Assembly: GCA_037976565.1 (NCBI GenBank)
Contig: CP137675.1
Location: 28,509,637 to 28,573,636, forward strand
Length of the DNA: 64,000 bases
Source of the DNA: Mesocentrotus franciscanus
Taxonomy: Eukaryota > Echinodermata > Echinoidea > Camarodonta > Strongylocentrotidae
Direction of reading: 5' to 3'
Shown here piece after piece: positions 23,301 through 32,600 of the stretch (positions within the stretch are counted from its first letter, which is position 1; the number at the start of each line of letters is the position of its first letter). A program made the position numbers and the translations under genes. The notes beneath the pieces were generated by a model. That model worked only from the letters and a program-made list of their open reading frames with translations. It did not search any database and was not told the origin of the DNA.

Positions 23301-26300
23301 ATGGCAATATAATATATTGCAATTTCCGTATATTGACCTACTGGGGGTAAATTTCATGAAGGTAATTCTCATCTTCTATCCAAGGATAATTACACCACAT
23401 CCCAAACACCCATTATGGATTATGAAGATGGGGGTATTCAAAATGTCTCCCATATAGTTTCAATGGCAAAGGCTTACAAAATTTGCCATACGTGCTATGA
23501 ATTCGAGCGAGTCTTTTGAAGAAAAAAAACCTATGAACAAAAGTTTTTCCAATGAGGAAATGGACATCAGACTATAATATACTAAATTAAAATACAACAG
23601 AATGAAAACATGTCACCAAATAAGAAATAAAGAACATGCAACAGATATATGAGACAAAAGAACAACTGAATATTGTCTAGCATCCTATTCCTAATAACAG
23701 AAAGAAAGAAAAAATAAGCACGTAAAAATCAAGAAATATCTACATGTCTAGCATACACTGCTAAGAGGCTGTGTATACTCCGAAGTAAATCCCAATTTAT
23801 CCTTGCCTATTACAGCGGATAAAGCCTAAAAGGTCACGTGCCCAAGATACAATCCAATATACCTTTATGGATATCAATTTATCTCGTTGCGGAGATGAAT
23901 TGTATTCAGCAATTGATTTCCCTCTACTTCGCGAACATGCATTTTGTTACGACTATAGATCGGTCGGTTTATTTGTGGTGAAGGAATGGATGGGCAATGT
24001 GCTTGGGGAGGGGATGGAGGGGGTGGGTGTACTGAGTAGGTTCACCTGTTCTTTTATTATGTATACAATAGTTCATTTGTTCTATTTGGATTGATTTTGA
24101 TCCGTTTTTCTTCTGCATTCTTGTCGTTTGCCAGTACGTCTCCAGCCCGTCATTCCAGACGAATGCGAGTCAGGATAACAGTCACATGTATAGAATACAA
24201 TTCTATAATTTACACCCATTAACATTCAGTTGTATCATAAGACCTCATTTAGAATGTTGGTGATGCTGTAATATTATCGGCATTGATTCGTGCTTGGGAT
24301 ACTATTTAAAATTATTTTCTTGTACACCATCTACAAAATTATGCACGATTCCAGTGTACGACACACATTCTCCTGTGAATACCCGAATGTTAAACTTAAT
24401 CCTGAACTTTAACTGTAACCTAGGGCCAGACACTATACCCTAACTGCAACAATTCTAAACCTACCGTTAAACAAAATTGCAGCCGTAACCCTGACAGTAC
24501 TATGTAATGTACCTTTGTCGAAATCAAGTTCATAGCGATTGTTGCCGGACCGAATGTCGGGACATAATCCTTCCCCTTCCCTTGAGCAAGAAATAGGACT
24601 AAGTTCAAATCTACCGTAGATTAAAGGTCTTCACGAGAAGCAACGTGTGAGATCTTTCAAATGAGAAAAGCGTACACCATAGTTAATCAATTTGTCTGAT
24701 TAGTCTTTACATTCAGACCCTAAAAGTATAACGTGAAGGTCAATGAATGCTTTAAAAAATTTGTAAGAAAGCACCTCCCTTTCGAGCAGAGCCAACCACA
24801 ATCATGACTGGCGGATTAAGGAATGAAGGGGGTTAGAGGGGGGCTGAATGGGACGACAGGCCAGTGCTCCTTTCTTGAAACCAATGCGGCATATTATACC
24901 TTGAGTACACACACACACACACAAAATATCCCCCTTTTTCAAATTTCAAACCTTGCTTCTCTGAATAATGTCCCAGGATTTCTTTTCGTCAGAGAAAAAA
25001 AGAGTTAGGGTTAAGGTTGCAATTGGGTTTAGAGGTAGATTTAGATCACGGTTACGGTTAGGTGGTGTTGGGTCAAAGGTTGAAGTTCGAACTTCGGTTA
25101 AGTGTTGGGTATTTACCGCGGAGCTTTGTACCCTATGCATGAGCTGTACAACCCTTGACAGCCCTGGTAACCTCTCTCTAATAGTTTAATGTAGTGTACC
25201 CCATTGTCTTTAGCAAAACCTGGATCTACCCCTGTATCCAATATCCACGATTGTGATCATGTCACCGTAGAATGATTAAAATCACATTAAGAACAATTAC
25301 TGCATCTTCTAGTACAATCGACTGTCATTCAAATTGATGCGATCGATCGCTTGCAGCAGACGTTATTTGTTTTGTTTTTCTCAACAAGGCATAATTCTCT
25401 TCTTGCGAAGCTTTAATAACAATAATCACCATTAAGTGACGTTACTACGTGACGTGGGTGTCAGTAATTGTATGATTTATTCCACAATTGTTAAACGAAA
25501 TTATAGACCTAGTGTAATCTTGAGTTCCTGTAAGCAAGAAAATATTACAGAATTCAATGGAACTTGCTGTGCTTTTTCACAAGTAGGGCCTCAATAATTT
25601 GATAAATACTTTTACATGTTATTCGTATAAAGGGTATTCCTTTCGTGAGCATCTTACTTCTTAAAATGCACCTAAATTGACGGGACTAAAATGATGGATC
25701 GATTTGGGAAACAATATTCTAGACAAAATCAAGAATCAATACATGACTTCAAATGAAGTTGAAATAAAGGGGAAAGGTTGGATGGAAATGTAATTCGATT
25801 AGGTGAAGGTCGACAGGCTTTAATGTGCGTTCAAATACCGTGCATTTGACCTTCGAAAAGCACCAAAGAGATGAAGTTGATCTGTTTTGTGTAGAGGTGT
25901 TGGGAGATAAATTCCATCGCTAGGGATAAATTCAATCCTTGCAGACGAATGTAATTACATTTGACAAATTAGCAGTAGACATACATTATACATGTTATAT
26001 GACGTTAAATAGTTGAAGCCTTCCTTACTATTAATCAAAATGTTAGGGGGGAAAGAAAAAAAAAATCGCTTTACTATAGAGAAAGTGTACTGATACATAC
26101 CTATTTCAGATTGCTTGCAATTAGTCACTGTTTTTTTGTCTTTCCCAGTTAGAATCATGATTAGACATTTTTGGTAGTTTTTTCAGTCTCATCAGCGCCT
26201 TTGATTAGGCAACTAGATATTGGCTCTTTATAGATACCTGGATTGGATGGATTGGATACTGCTCCCACGTTTTGTTCTTGTACCACACAACGAGATAGTT

Positions 26301-29300
26301 ATCGTAGTTATTTTTCATTTACTAATTCATATGATGACACTGTCATTAAAATCTACTGACTGGACTGATAATTATTGAGATGAATAATACATCATTTTAA
26401 ATATTTAATCTATATCTGTTTATCTAGGTTGTGACTTTTTTAAAAAGTGATGTTTGTATGACGCGTAAATAGGTAAAGCAATAATGTACCCCTAGTTAAT
26501 AGGCCTATACATATTTCTATCTGGTTTTACACCTCGTAAATGAAGTCGTTATTAATGTCCTATAGGTCAGATCTTAAACACGCCTTGTTTCGCGACCACA
26601 ACTCTAATAACATCCAGCTTACGAACAGCCTATTTCCCTATGATTTGCCTACTAATAGGATTGATGCGATCGCCCAAAGTATCACTTTAATCCTTTAAAT
26701 TAATAACGATAATGATATTCTGGGTTTTATGGCGCTTTAATAATATACATCGACGATGTTTCAAAGCCTTTGTTATTAACCCCGGTCATCGTACTCAGGG
26801 TTGCCCACGCACAAAATACGCACTTTCTCCCCTCATTGGGGCACAAGTCATGTTAGCCAGGCGCTCACTATGGTGAGCAAATTGCAATGACTTTCGCATC
26901 CTACCCTTTAGCCATTTAACACCTGGGTGGAGAGTGGTAAATGTGGTTTAATGTCTTGGCAAAGGACGGAAGTAGCAGACTGGGATGTAAACCCTCAACA
27001 CTTGGATTTAGAATTAAGTGGTTGAACCACTATACCACCACATCTCCATATTTAACAAAACAATTGACAAAACATTTCATTTCTTCTGGTAGTGCCTTTT
27101 GATGACCACTGCGTGACCAGAGGGCGTCTATAATAAGCACAGTGCCCCAGAGTAGTGTGGAATAGTGTGGTCAAATTGTGTAACAATTAAACACAAATAT
27201 GGTTGTCCACAGTATCAAAGCAATGTGTATGCAATATCGATGAAAGAGAGTGTAATGTTCCACAGTATAGAACACTATGAAGCAACGTTAACACGGTGTG
27301 TCCCTGGCAGAATATAAAAGCAGTGTGGACAGTTATGCCACATTGTACACATGTATCAGTGGCAAAAGGACATCATTTCGTGCGGCAAAATCAGTATTAT
27401 GACTGTGAGTGCAAGCTAAGTATGCCCATTGTGAAAAGAACGAGTGGTATGACGTTAGTGTGAACACAGCGTCGTCATGGAGAACGCAGTGTCTCACAGT
27501 GGTATGGTGTGTGAACATAGTGTGTTCTTAATGAAAATAATGCATCAATCCTCAGCAAAGCGATGCGAACACTGCCATGCAGTTTATACCTGGGGTGAAT
27601 GAAAACATGTATTCCGTTGACCAGGACAACAACATGAACAGTATACTTGCATGCCATCAGACACTGGAACTGACCTCGAATATTTCAATCCCCAAAGTTT
27701 CTTCCGAAAATAAGTGACCAACCGATTGACAAGAATGGCGTAAAGACTCGTTTGGTTGAAAGCGAGCTCCTCCGAAGCGTGAAATTATAATTGTTTTCAT
27801 AACGCTGGACAATCAATTAATAATGGACATCCACGAACTCCAGATTTGAATAAAAATAGCCTTAAGGATTCCAGCAAGTGACGGTAACGTAATGCAATTT
27901 CATCTAAGTATTGAGTTGAAAATTTATGGTTGACAGCTTGACGTGACCAGTGCCCTGTTTCATAGAACTTGTTATCAATAACAAGTTACAATAACTGTTA
28001 TAAGCTACTGAAATCATGGCATTTGATAGGCTGAGAGCAAATTAGTCATAGAAATTGAGCATTTCTGATTGATAACAAGTTTTATGAAACAGGATCCAGT
28101 TTAACTTTAAACTGCTAGTTGTATATTTTAAGTATTTGTGACGAAACTCGTGTATTTGAAGAAAATAAATATGAACATTTTGAAATATTCTAATAAATAG
28201 TTCATTCTAAAATAATCTACTACATTTCTTTTAGATGTTTTGTCAGAGGAGGCACTAATACAAAGTTTCGTAGAATCACGACTTATGTCCAAAGAACATT
28301 ACAACAAAGAGAGCATATCATTTTCACATAATTTTTTATCTTGGCTTTATACGTTGCACTACTTGATAATTAGTATTTTTAGGCTGTCCTTTAACGTTGT
28401 TCTTATTGGATTCTCATTGTGCCTCTCTTGTCTCAAGATGAGACAAACTCGAACATACACCAAAGCTGGCGAAAAGGCTTTCCAGGCATGTGCTCCTCGA
28501 CTCTGGAATGAGCTTCCACGTTTTAGTCGTTTATCACCTTCGCTGGATGTCTTCCGAAAATGTCTAAAATGTCTCCTCTTTGACCATGATCAACAATAGA
28601 TTCTTTGATAATTTTTATTTAAAGCGCTGTGAAACAACAGTTAGTTTGTAAGAGCGCTTTTGAAATGACTTTATTGTATTGTATTGTATTGTATTTATTT
28701 TTAAACAAAGAGGATGTTAAACAGTTATTATACATATTATCTAATTTTAAGAATATCATAATGACAAATTAGTTGGGATGATATGAACAAGGATATATAA
28801 CAATAAAGCGGTAGTCATAATTTTGTAGAATACCTTTGAATTTTACTCCAATGACCATTTTATTGATGATTTTTAGAGCTTTGAAAATTAATATTCGTTC
28901 TCCTCACTCCGATTATCTGGTCACTCTTATCAATATTTATTCCGTATTATGTTAAATTTTGATTGATGTGATTGTGGTTTCGATAACGTCAATAAATTGT
29001 TCAATTCAGGCTATAGCGAAATAGTAAAGGAATCTCATAAATTTCCCTCGGAACGTTTGGCGTTGTTTATAGAAATATATGAAATCTTTAGTGTGACTTA
29101 GATTTGCGAAGTAAAATAGCAGATTATAGTGAGCCAATGAAATAATGATACTGAGAATACCGGGACTACCATATTTTATTAAAAATATTGAAGCCATTCT
29201 TTATATTGATGAATTATATCATTCGTATTTTACTGTCCAAAACAACATTTGATTATGATTGCTTTAGAAAAGTATGACCAACGAGTCAGAATAACTGTCA

Positions 29301-29796
29301 GTGCCAGCTTCAATATAGTGTCATAACCACAACTAGAGATGCACCCTTATAGGGTAGGACACTTATTGATTAATTTAACCTTTCCCTTTAACGGAAATGG
29401 ATTTTCGTGGTCTCCCGACTAAGATCGGCAATGTGATGCATTCCACGGATGAGGATGGATGTTGAAGTTGATAATTCCATCACGTCCAGGAAGAACTCTC
29501 CAATTATATCGACGGGTGTGTTCGGTCGAAGGGGTTATATTTACTCAAGATATTACCGGTGTAGATAGTCCTTCCATCCATAGCCATACGAAGAGGACTG
29601 TTAATGCTATCATCCCGTTCCTGAATAATGCTACTCCAATAAAAATACCTGGGAAATGACTTGACTCACCTCGAATGTGCTTTTTCTCAGCCGAGAGGAC
29701 GACGAGTACGAATCCCTGAATGACGTCGCCTGGTTTGAAGATATCGACGTCATTGTTCTCGAAGACGATGTCGAAGACCTCCAACTTGCTGCTCAT
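5916..29796 (-). CDS. Arrestin-domain-containing protein (alpha-arrestin, ARRDC-like), 7 coding exons, 552 aa
   Basis: Exons in transcript order are 29796-29670, 15548-15429, 11369-11146, 9635-9471, 8692-8498, 7039-6898 and 6601-5916. All junctions are GT-AG with agreeing phases, and the total of 1659 nt is exactly 553 codons. Residues about 1-160 form an arrestin N-domain (FKPGDVIQG, then IRGIRVKFKGK, then ILPAGEHKFPFRYRLP). Residues about 165-320 form the C-domain (CCETGPITLDV, GESMWVSG, VPPIVPC, TLRLPISIGTI). The tail carries one PPxY motif (PPPPSYD, residues 326-332), which in this family binds WW domains of NEDD4-type E3 ligases, so a role as an endosomal/plasma-membrane trafficking or ubiquitin adaptor is expected. 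The tail also has a three-fold repeat. Intron 1 is about 14 kb. Assignment to a particular vertebrate ARRDC member is not attempted. Confidence 0.93.
6898..7039 (-). CDS. Alpha-arrestin exon 6
   Basis: Acceptor ATCTACAG and donor GTATGTG flank 142 nt (phase 0 to 1) reading INAIVGFETPACTLRLPISI then GTIAALNTNRR. The TLRLPISIGT strand is the last conserved arrestin block; the sequence then enters the tail. Confidence 0.93.
7208..7738 (+). mobile_element. TTAA-flanked non-autonomous DNA element, copy 1
   Basis: It has terminal inverted repeats of about 24 bp (TGGTACTATGTCCCATTTGC against the complement of AAAGGGACATAGTATCT) flanked by TTAA on both sides. The body (TTTTGTGCTGC, CAGTTTAATTTTGGCCA, CACTCAATAGTGTCTGACAG) is shared with copies at 43664 and 46512 in the same orientation. 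TTAA target duplication is typical of piggyBac-type elements; the link is inferred from the termini only. Confidence 0.8.
8498..8692 (-). CDS. Alpha-arrestin exon 5
   Basis: This 195-nt phase 0/0 exon lies between CTTCCAG and donor GTCGGT. It reads TLTFFAKSGWRTDDKR, then PTAFRVPPIVPCAFETCPN, then LEYSLQ, matching arrestin C-domain strands. It is missed by ORF prediction because it has no start codon. Confidence 0.93.
8904..9084. mobile_element. CGATCG-ended foldback MITE, copy 1
   Basis: The left arm CGATCGCTAAGACTTTCAAG matches the complement of the right arm (about 38 bp, few mismatches; both arms contain AAATCAAC and end AGAGCAA). A related element lies at 31197-31388. It is in an alpha-arrestin intron. 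Confidence 0.8.
9471..9635 (-). CDS. Alpha-arrestin exon 4
   Basis: This 165-nt phase 0/0 exon encodes the start of the C-domain: GCLCCETGPITLDVNVNKRG then GESMWVSGCLDNQSNSD. The CxxC/CC pair followed by GPI and an hNKRGhhxGE strand is typical of alpha-arrestins. Confidence 0.95.
9838..10330 (+). repeat. tRNA-derived SINE, family 2, split by a MITE
   Basis: A tRNA-like head (GTTGGTCTAGCGGTAAGTC, later CCGGTTCAAAA) is followed by the block CACGTCTTTCGGATGGTGAC and GGTCGGTCCCAGACGTAAAT. The continuation (GATAGATACTTGTCTGTACAA...CAATTACAC) lies beyond 10278. The family recurs intact at 60988-61180 and inverted at 13738-13848. Confidence 0.8.
9985..10278. mobile_element. Foldback MITE (CAGGGGGGTGTTTCAC termini), copy 1
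   Basis: The terminal inverted repeats run about 70 bp: CAGGGGGGTGTTTCACAAAG on the left, and the exact complement on the right, continuing through AAGTTGGACTTAAGTAT. It sits inside a SINE. The unique middle is the reverse complement of the middle of the second copy at 57146-57428, so the two copies are inserted in opposite orientation. Confidence 0.92.
11146..11369 (-). CDS. Alpha-arrestin exon 3
   Basis: This 224-nt exon starts in phase 1 after CCCCCAG and ends in phase 0 before GTGAG. It encodes ILPAGEHKFPFRYRLPLGLP (the LPxGxHxFPFxFxLP hallmark) and SYMVKAVIDRPRKYD, ending in the linker to the C-domain. Confidence 0.95.
12440..12730. repeat. Long (GAT/ATG)n microsatellite
   Basis: Nearly 300 bp of GAT repeats have interspersed GTT, GGT and AAT variants and a higher-order pattern (GATTTTAATGAAGATGATGG occurs at about 12535 and 12645). 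ORFs of poly-Met/Asp or poly-Ile type on both strands are artefacts. Confidence 0.95.
13201..13359. mobile_element. Diverged foldback MITE related to the GTTTCATAAAACTTG family
   Basis: The termini GGGACCCGTTTCACAAAGCC and the complement of GGTTTTGTGAAATGGGGCCC form an imperfect inverted repeat, with an internal CTTATAACAAAAACCTGTTAT. It resembles the elements at 27948 and 48708 but is more diverged. Confidence 0.6.
13535..13682 (-). repeat. tRNA-derived SINE, family 1
   Basis: A good-quality minus-strand copy: tRNA-like head ATAGTGGTTCAATCACTT, B-box GGGTTCGAATTCCAGC, then ACCTGG...AATGGGTGCCTGGCAATTGC and GGACCCTCACGAAGAATAGC. Its 3' part is nearly identical to the copy at 61822-62040. The internal GGCAAGGCA block is deleted. 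Confidence 0.82.
13738..13848 (-). repeat. SINE family 2, 3' part
   Basis: The complement of GAAAGACGTC...CACGTCTGTAA...CACACAC matches the 3' half of the copies at 9838 and 60988 (TTTCGGATGGTGACGTTAAA then GGTCGGTCCCCAGACGTAAA) with a CA-rich end. Confidence 0.8.
15429..15548 (-). CDS. Alpha-arrestin exon 2
   Basis: Acceptor TTGCCAG and donor GTATTTT flank 120 nt. Joined in phase it reads GIRVKFKGKTKTEWRN and FLWKEVLFKHTALVFGE, the conserved 'hxGhxhxFxGxxxxxW' strand of arrestin N-domains. It has no ATG and is too short to stand out as an ORF. Confidence 0.92.
15976..16115 (-). mobile_element. 3' end of a non-LTR retrotransposon
   Basis: On the minus strand: CCACTGGAAATAAGCTCTCG, then TATTGTTGTATGTTGGAAGC, then GGCGAATAAAAATCAATCAATCAA. 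A terminal (ATCA)n tail after an AATAAA is characteristic of CR1/L2-like LINE 3' ends. No coding part remains. Confidence 0.6.
16220..16335. repeat. AAG/AGG microsatellite
   Basis: A purine-rich tract of (AAG)n, (AGG)n and (GATGAATAT)n; long ORFs across it are artefacts. Confidence 0.9.
17105..17690 (-). mobile_element. Non-LTR retrotransposon fragment: end of ORF2 and 3' UTR
   Basis: The minus-strand frame at 17490-17672 reads IHNYNTRSKNRYH and then VPVIWNSLPTNI, the C-terminal signature of reverse-transcriptase ORFs of several LINE clades (HNYNTR...GxxxWNSLPxxI). It is followed by an AT-rich 3' UTR to about 17105. The element is 5'-truncated and lies in alpha-arrestin intron 1. Confidence 0.75.
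17690..17825 (-). other. Exon-like open segment of unknown origin
   Basis: On the minus strand an acceptor-like TCTCCCACAG precedes an open frame of 44 codons (TEMLNYTIEVAEGRGVVLRG, then ICRLAFGERVEGVSSK) ending in TAA. It looks more coding than its AT-rich surroundings. Splicing from alpha-arrestin exon 1 would give an immediate TGA, so it is not an alternative exon of that gene in frame. It may be a fossil exon or part of the neighbouring repeat. Confidence 0.25.
18480..18800. repeat. CT/CTGT-rich low-complexity tract
   Basis: Pyrimidine-rich sequence with (CTGT)n at about 18750-18768 and (CT)n near 18770-18795. Ser/Leu/Pro-rich ORFs here and their Arg/Glu-rich antisense are artefacts. Confidence 0.92.
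19899..19951. repeat. Perfect 18-bp inverted repeat, GCCAGAAGGGCGTTAACT
   Basis: GCCAGAAGGGCGTTAACT (19900-19917) and its exact complement (19933-19950) flank a 15-base spacer. The right-arm sequence recurs with one change at about 545-563 (GAGTTAACGCCTTTCTGGCT), so this is probably a terminal motif of a dispersed element. Confidence 0.88.
20240..20350. repeat. CTGT and CT microsatellite
   Basis: (CTGT)n followed by (CT)n. The ORFs crossing it on both strands are repeat-driven. Confidence 0.93.
22203..22860. repeat. Degenerate tandem array, about 100-bp units with 200-bp higher order
   Basis: Seven units begin with CTTT-YA-TACTGTTACCACCGGTGGT-like sequence at about 22203, 22302, 22403, 22503, 22604, 22721 and 22790. 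The core ACCACCGGTGGT is itself palindromic. Units 2 and 4 are much closer to each other (both continue TTCGGTTYACATGCGGAGTA, then GATGCTAAGGAAAGCTAGAA) than to units 1, 3 and 5, so the array grew by a two-unit block. Confidence 0.82.
26900..27050 (-). repeat. tRNA-derived SINE, family 1
   Basis: Minus-strand copy: GGTATAGTGGTTCAACCACT head, B-box region, CTTTGCCAAGACATTAAACC, then TACCACTCTCCACCCAGGTG. It is truncated at the 3' end. Confidence 0.78.
27948..28099. mobile_element. Foldback MITE (CCCTGTTTCATARAACTTG family), copy 1
   Basis: Left terminus TGCCCTGTTTCATAGAACTT and right terminus AACAAGTTTTATGAAACAGG are complementary over about 30 bp. The interior (CATGGCATTTGATAGGCTGA, GAGCAAATTAGTCATAGAAA) is shared with the copy at 48708-48858. 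Confidence 0.85.
28430..28705 (+). mobile_element. CR1/L2-type LINE, 3' end with ORF2 C-terminus
   Basis: The frame from 28438 to the TAG at 28598-28600 reads RTYTKAGEKAFQACAPRLWN then ELPRFSRLSPSLDVFRKCLK, the classic C-terminus of CR1/L2 LINE ORF2 (AFxxxAPRLWNxLPxxLR...SLxxFKxxLK). It is followed by the expected AGCGCTGTGAAACAACAG and a (TTGTA)n tail at about 28672-28698. The element is 5'-truncated. Confidence 0.85.
29670..29796 (-). CDS. Alpha-arrestin exon 1
   Basis: The ATG at 29794-29796 starts MSSKLEVFDIVFENND; the exon ends AAG CAC ATT CGA G followed by donor GTGAG (phase 1). It covers arrestin N-domain strands with the family signature FKPGDVIQGFVLV. The upstream sequence carries no TATA box that I can see. 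Confidence 0.93.
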
Positions 29797-31196
29797 CGTG
29801 GAGGTGGGTGGTGGTGGTCGTGGGTACTCGGTGACATGGTCGGAAGAGCGAGTGAGGTGAAGAGGGAGATAGAGACGGAGAGAGAGATTCCCCGAGGGGT
29901 TGTGGGATGAAGCGAAGTCGCGTGTGTGTGAGTGTGCGTGTGTGTCGTGTTTGTAGAAAGCGTGCGTGCGCCATCAAGTGATAGTCTAATAAGTTCAGGC
30001 TTTATTAGTTTCAGCTTCAGAAAAGGTACCGTTCATTGTGCACAATTTAATGTGTGATTACACTTGTACTTTTGGTATATATATCAATTTACACCATAAT
30101 GAGGACTAATATCATCTTTATACTCTATATGATATGAAAAAAAATGATACAGGTATTTTCAGATATTCCTTTTCAATTATATGTCTTCATAATTTTATTC
30201 ATTCTATTATCATCACTTAAACGATAAACACATCATGTAAGCATCAATATCATTTTATGAATCATACAATATTAGAATAAAACCTATCAAGCATATCAAT
30301 AAATCATGAAATCACCACGGGTATGTGACCCGACTCTGAAGAACAGAGAGTGATGGGTGCGAAGGACTGCAGAAAGACAGTGTCATCTAGGGTTTCGATC
30401 GCATACACCTCAGTCACATCGAAGGGACCGACGCCAGACCGACCACAGACTCTTACATTACCCCATGACCTAAAGAATCGATTGGTTTGGCGGTGTGACT
30501 GGCGTGACTAACTCACATAAACAGGTGGTCTCACTGTACAGACAGGAAATTGAACATTGAGGTATGTGTACTCGAGGAATAAGAGCAACCAATGACATCA
30601 CTACTCGTCCTGGCAGCGCAGATCAAGGATATTTTTCTCAAGGGGAATGGGAGGCAGGCAGAATGTATTTTAAATTCCGTTAAGACATGAATTGAATATT
30701 CTTCCTGTTCCTGTTATTCTTTCCCACTTTGAGACTGTTGCGTTTCGCTTTGTGCTGACTTGTTTGTCTGTATCTTTAATATTATTGCCACTCGGGCACG
30801 TGTTCCTCCGCCCCCCCCTTTTGCCAATGATTACTGCTTAGTAATAATAAACAAAAAGTACATCAATGCTTCTTATCTTTTTCTTTGCCGCGAAACCCAC
30901 TAAGCCTAGTACATAAAAAGGCAATAAACATAAAATGACAATTACAACAGTATTATTGTGCCAAAGGAGTTGAAATCTTTAATTTTACAGTGCATTTTAT
31001 AGATAGTCAGAAAGGTTTCCACTCATCATACCCACAAACAAATGAGAGTATTTGACAATTGGGGTCAGCGTAAATTATATAAACATCATAAAGATAGTTG
31101 AAATAATTACTAACTGACCTCTTATTATTTTTATTAAGTAGCTCATTGGTTTATACAATGACGCTATATACATAGTATAAGCCTCTAGGACCAATG
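29797..31196. other. Upstream region of the alpha-arrestin gene
   Basis: This holds the 5' untranslated region and probable promoter of the minus-strand arrestin gene. GT-rich sequence lies at about 29920-29950; beyond 30000 it is AT-rich without a visible gene. A GC-richer, possibly regulatory block lies at 30310-30550. No TATA box is convincing. Confidence 0.45.
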
Positions 31197-31388
31197 CGAT
31201 CGCCAAGACTTTCGAAAAATCAATCTAAGGTCATTTCAGCAGATCCAATAGCTTTGTCCATCACCTACTAAAATGTTCGAACAATACAAATAGTCAGAAG
31301 TGTTTAGCAATTTGATCATGATTTCTCTGGAACACTTAATACAATTGTAATTGTCCTTGCGTTGATTTTTCAAGAGTTTTGGCGATCG
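31197..31388. mobile_element. CGATCG-ended foldback MITE, copy 2
   Basis: The left arm CGATCGCCAAGACTTTCGAA and the complement of the right arm (CGATCGCCAAAACTCTTGAA) agree, both continuing AAAATCAA. It has the same architecture and ends as the element at 8904-9084 but a different middle. Confidence 0.82.
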
Positions 31389-31600
31389 TGGTTCACATAT
31401 TTGATTTTGAATCTGTTGATTTTACAGTACATAATTATAATTATATCCTCTATTTTGTTGGATAAACCAGTCCTCTGACCATAAAATATTCCAGAAAAAC
31501 AATCCTCACTTAACCATGTCAGTCTACCCCTGGATTATTAATCTTATCTCAAGGAATCGAAGACAAAGGTTGAAGAATACTGAAAGCAGAGTGTGTTCCG

Positions 31601-32600
31601 TTAACATGAAGTCTCCTTCTCTGACCGCAGATTGTCCACGTTGTCGGATTGAAGGTCCTCCTCCTCATCTCGTTGTCTCTTCTTTTCACGACTGGTCATT
31701 ATCGTCATTCCAATGGAACTCCAAACTACAATGATCGCTCGGACAATGGTCAACACATTGAGTACGAAGCCAAATATTAGCCAATCAAAGACAAATGAGA
31801 GAAAGACCTCGTTAGTTCGAATAATTGTGAAGACAAAAGCGGGTTCTGTCTTCAGAGCGAGCGTAACTGAGATCTGTTCCAGGTATCCAGTTATTCCTAG
31901 CCCGATAACGAGCCACCGGTCGACCCTACAAGGAGGTATTGTCCATGTTCCAAGTGCTGTGGTCGTGATTCCACTGCCGGACATGGCAACGAACCCGAAG
32001 ATGACTATGTGGGTCGATGCTCAGTATTTGCGAAAGTCGCAAGATGATTGCGTTCGCGGCCATGACTGCAGCGCCTATAATCGCGCATAATATTCTCGCA
32101 ACGTTACCGACATCGACCCCGCCGAAGATGAAGGGCGGTTGAATGACAAGGATTACAGCGGTTACAGTATAGAAGCGCAAAGAACACTATTCCGACGGAA
32201 CAACGTTCTCGAAGACATATCCGCGCGAATATATCCGTAAACAGGGGAGAACTGTAGATCATTTGTCTTAGCTGTAGCGACTAGCGAGCAGGAACGCACT
32301 CAGAGTCCCCACCAATGATCTTAAAAGGATAAGCATGGACACCTTCAGAGGAAGGCGTGTGGAAACCCTATGGAATACAAGGTGTGGCAGAGAGAACAAT
32401 ATCTGTGCAGAAGTTCGAAAGAAGACCATATGACTTGTTGGGATTTTGCCAGCCAGGATTTTAAGGCAGGGAGTCATTGAGGTAGAAACGCAGAAGGATA
32501 AGATAGCCCATAAGACTCCTCGGTGGAGGTTCAGCTTTTTAAGAATGACTGGCCACGAGGATGTAGTTGATGCAGCACTGGACTGCAGTGGACGATTGTC
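31601..32600 (-). pseudogene. EamA/DMT-family transporter pseudogene, SLC35G-like
   Basis: Three minus-strand frames in succession cover one polytopic membrane protein. They read LNLHRGVLWAILSFC, TPCLKILAGKIPTSHMVFFR and SLVGTLSAFLLAS (about 32565-32268); then MIYSSPVFTDIFARICL; then YTVTAVILVIQPPFIFGG and MAANAIILR (about 32170-32030); then SGSGITTTALGTWTI, ALKTEPAFVFTIIRTNEVFL and a charged tail to TGA/TAA near 31601. SSPVFTxIFAR and IIRTxEVxxxFxxxxxxFG are characteristic of SLC35G1-type EamA transporters. A TAA near 32266 and at least three frame changes (near 32266, 32175 and 32025) make it non-functional as written. It has no introns, as is common for this subfamily, so retro-origin cannot be decided. 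Confidence 0.85.

Larger units (their letters stand above)
15549..29669. other. Alpha-arrestin intron 1 (about 14 kb)
   Basis: It contains LINE, SINE and MITE copies, CT-rich tracts at 18480-18800 and 20240-20350, a hairpin at 19899-19951, TATC repeats at 21570-21620, a degenerate 100-bp tandem array at 22203-22860 and a LINE end at 28430-28705. No second gene with supported exons was found inside it. Confidence 0.6.
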
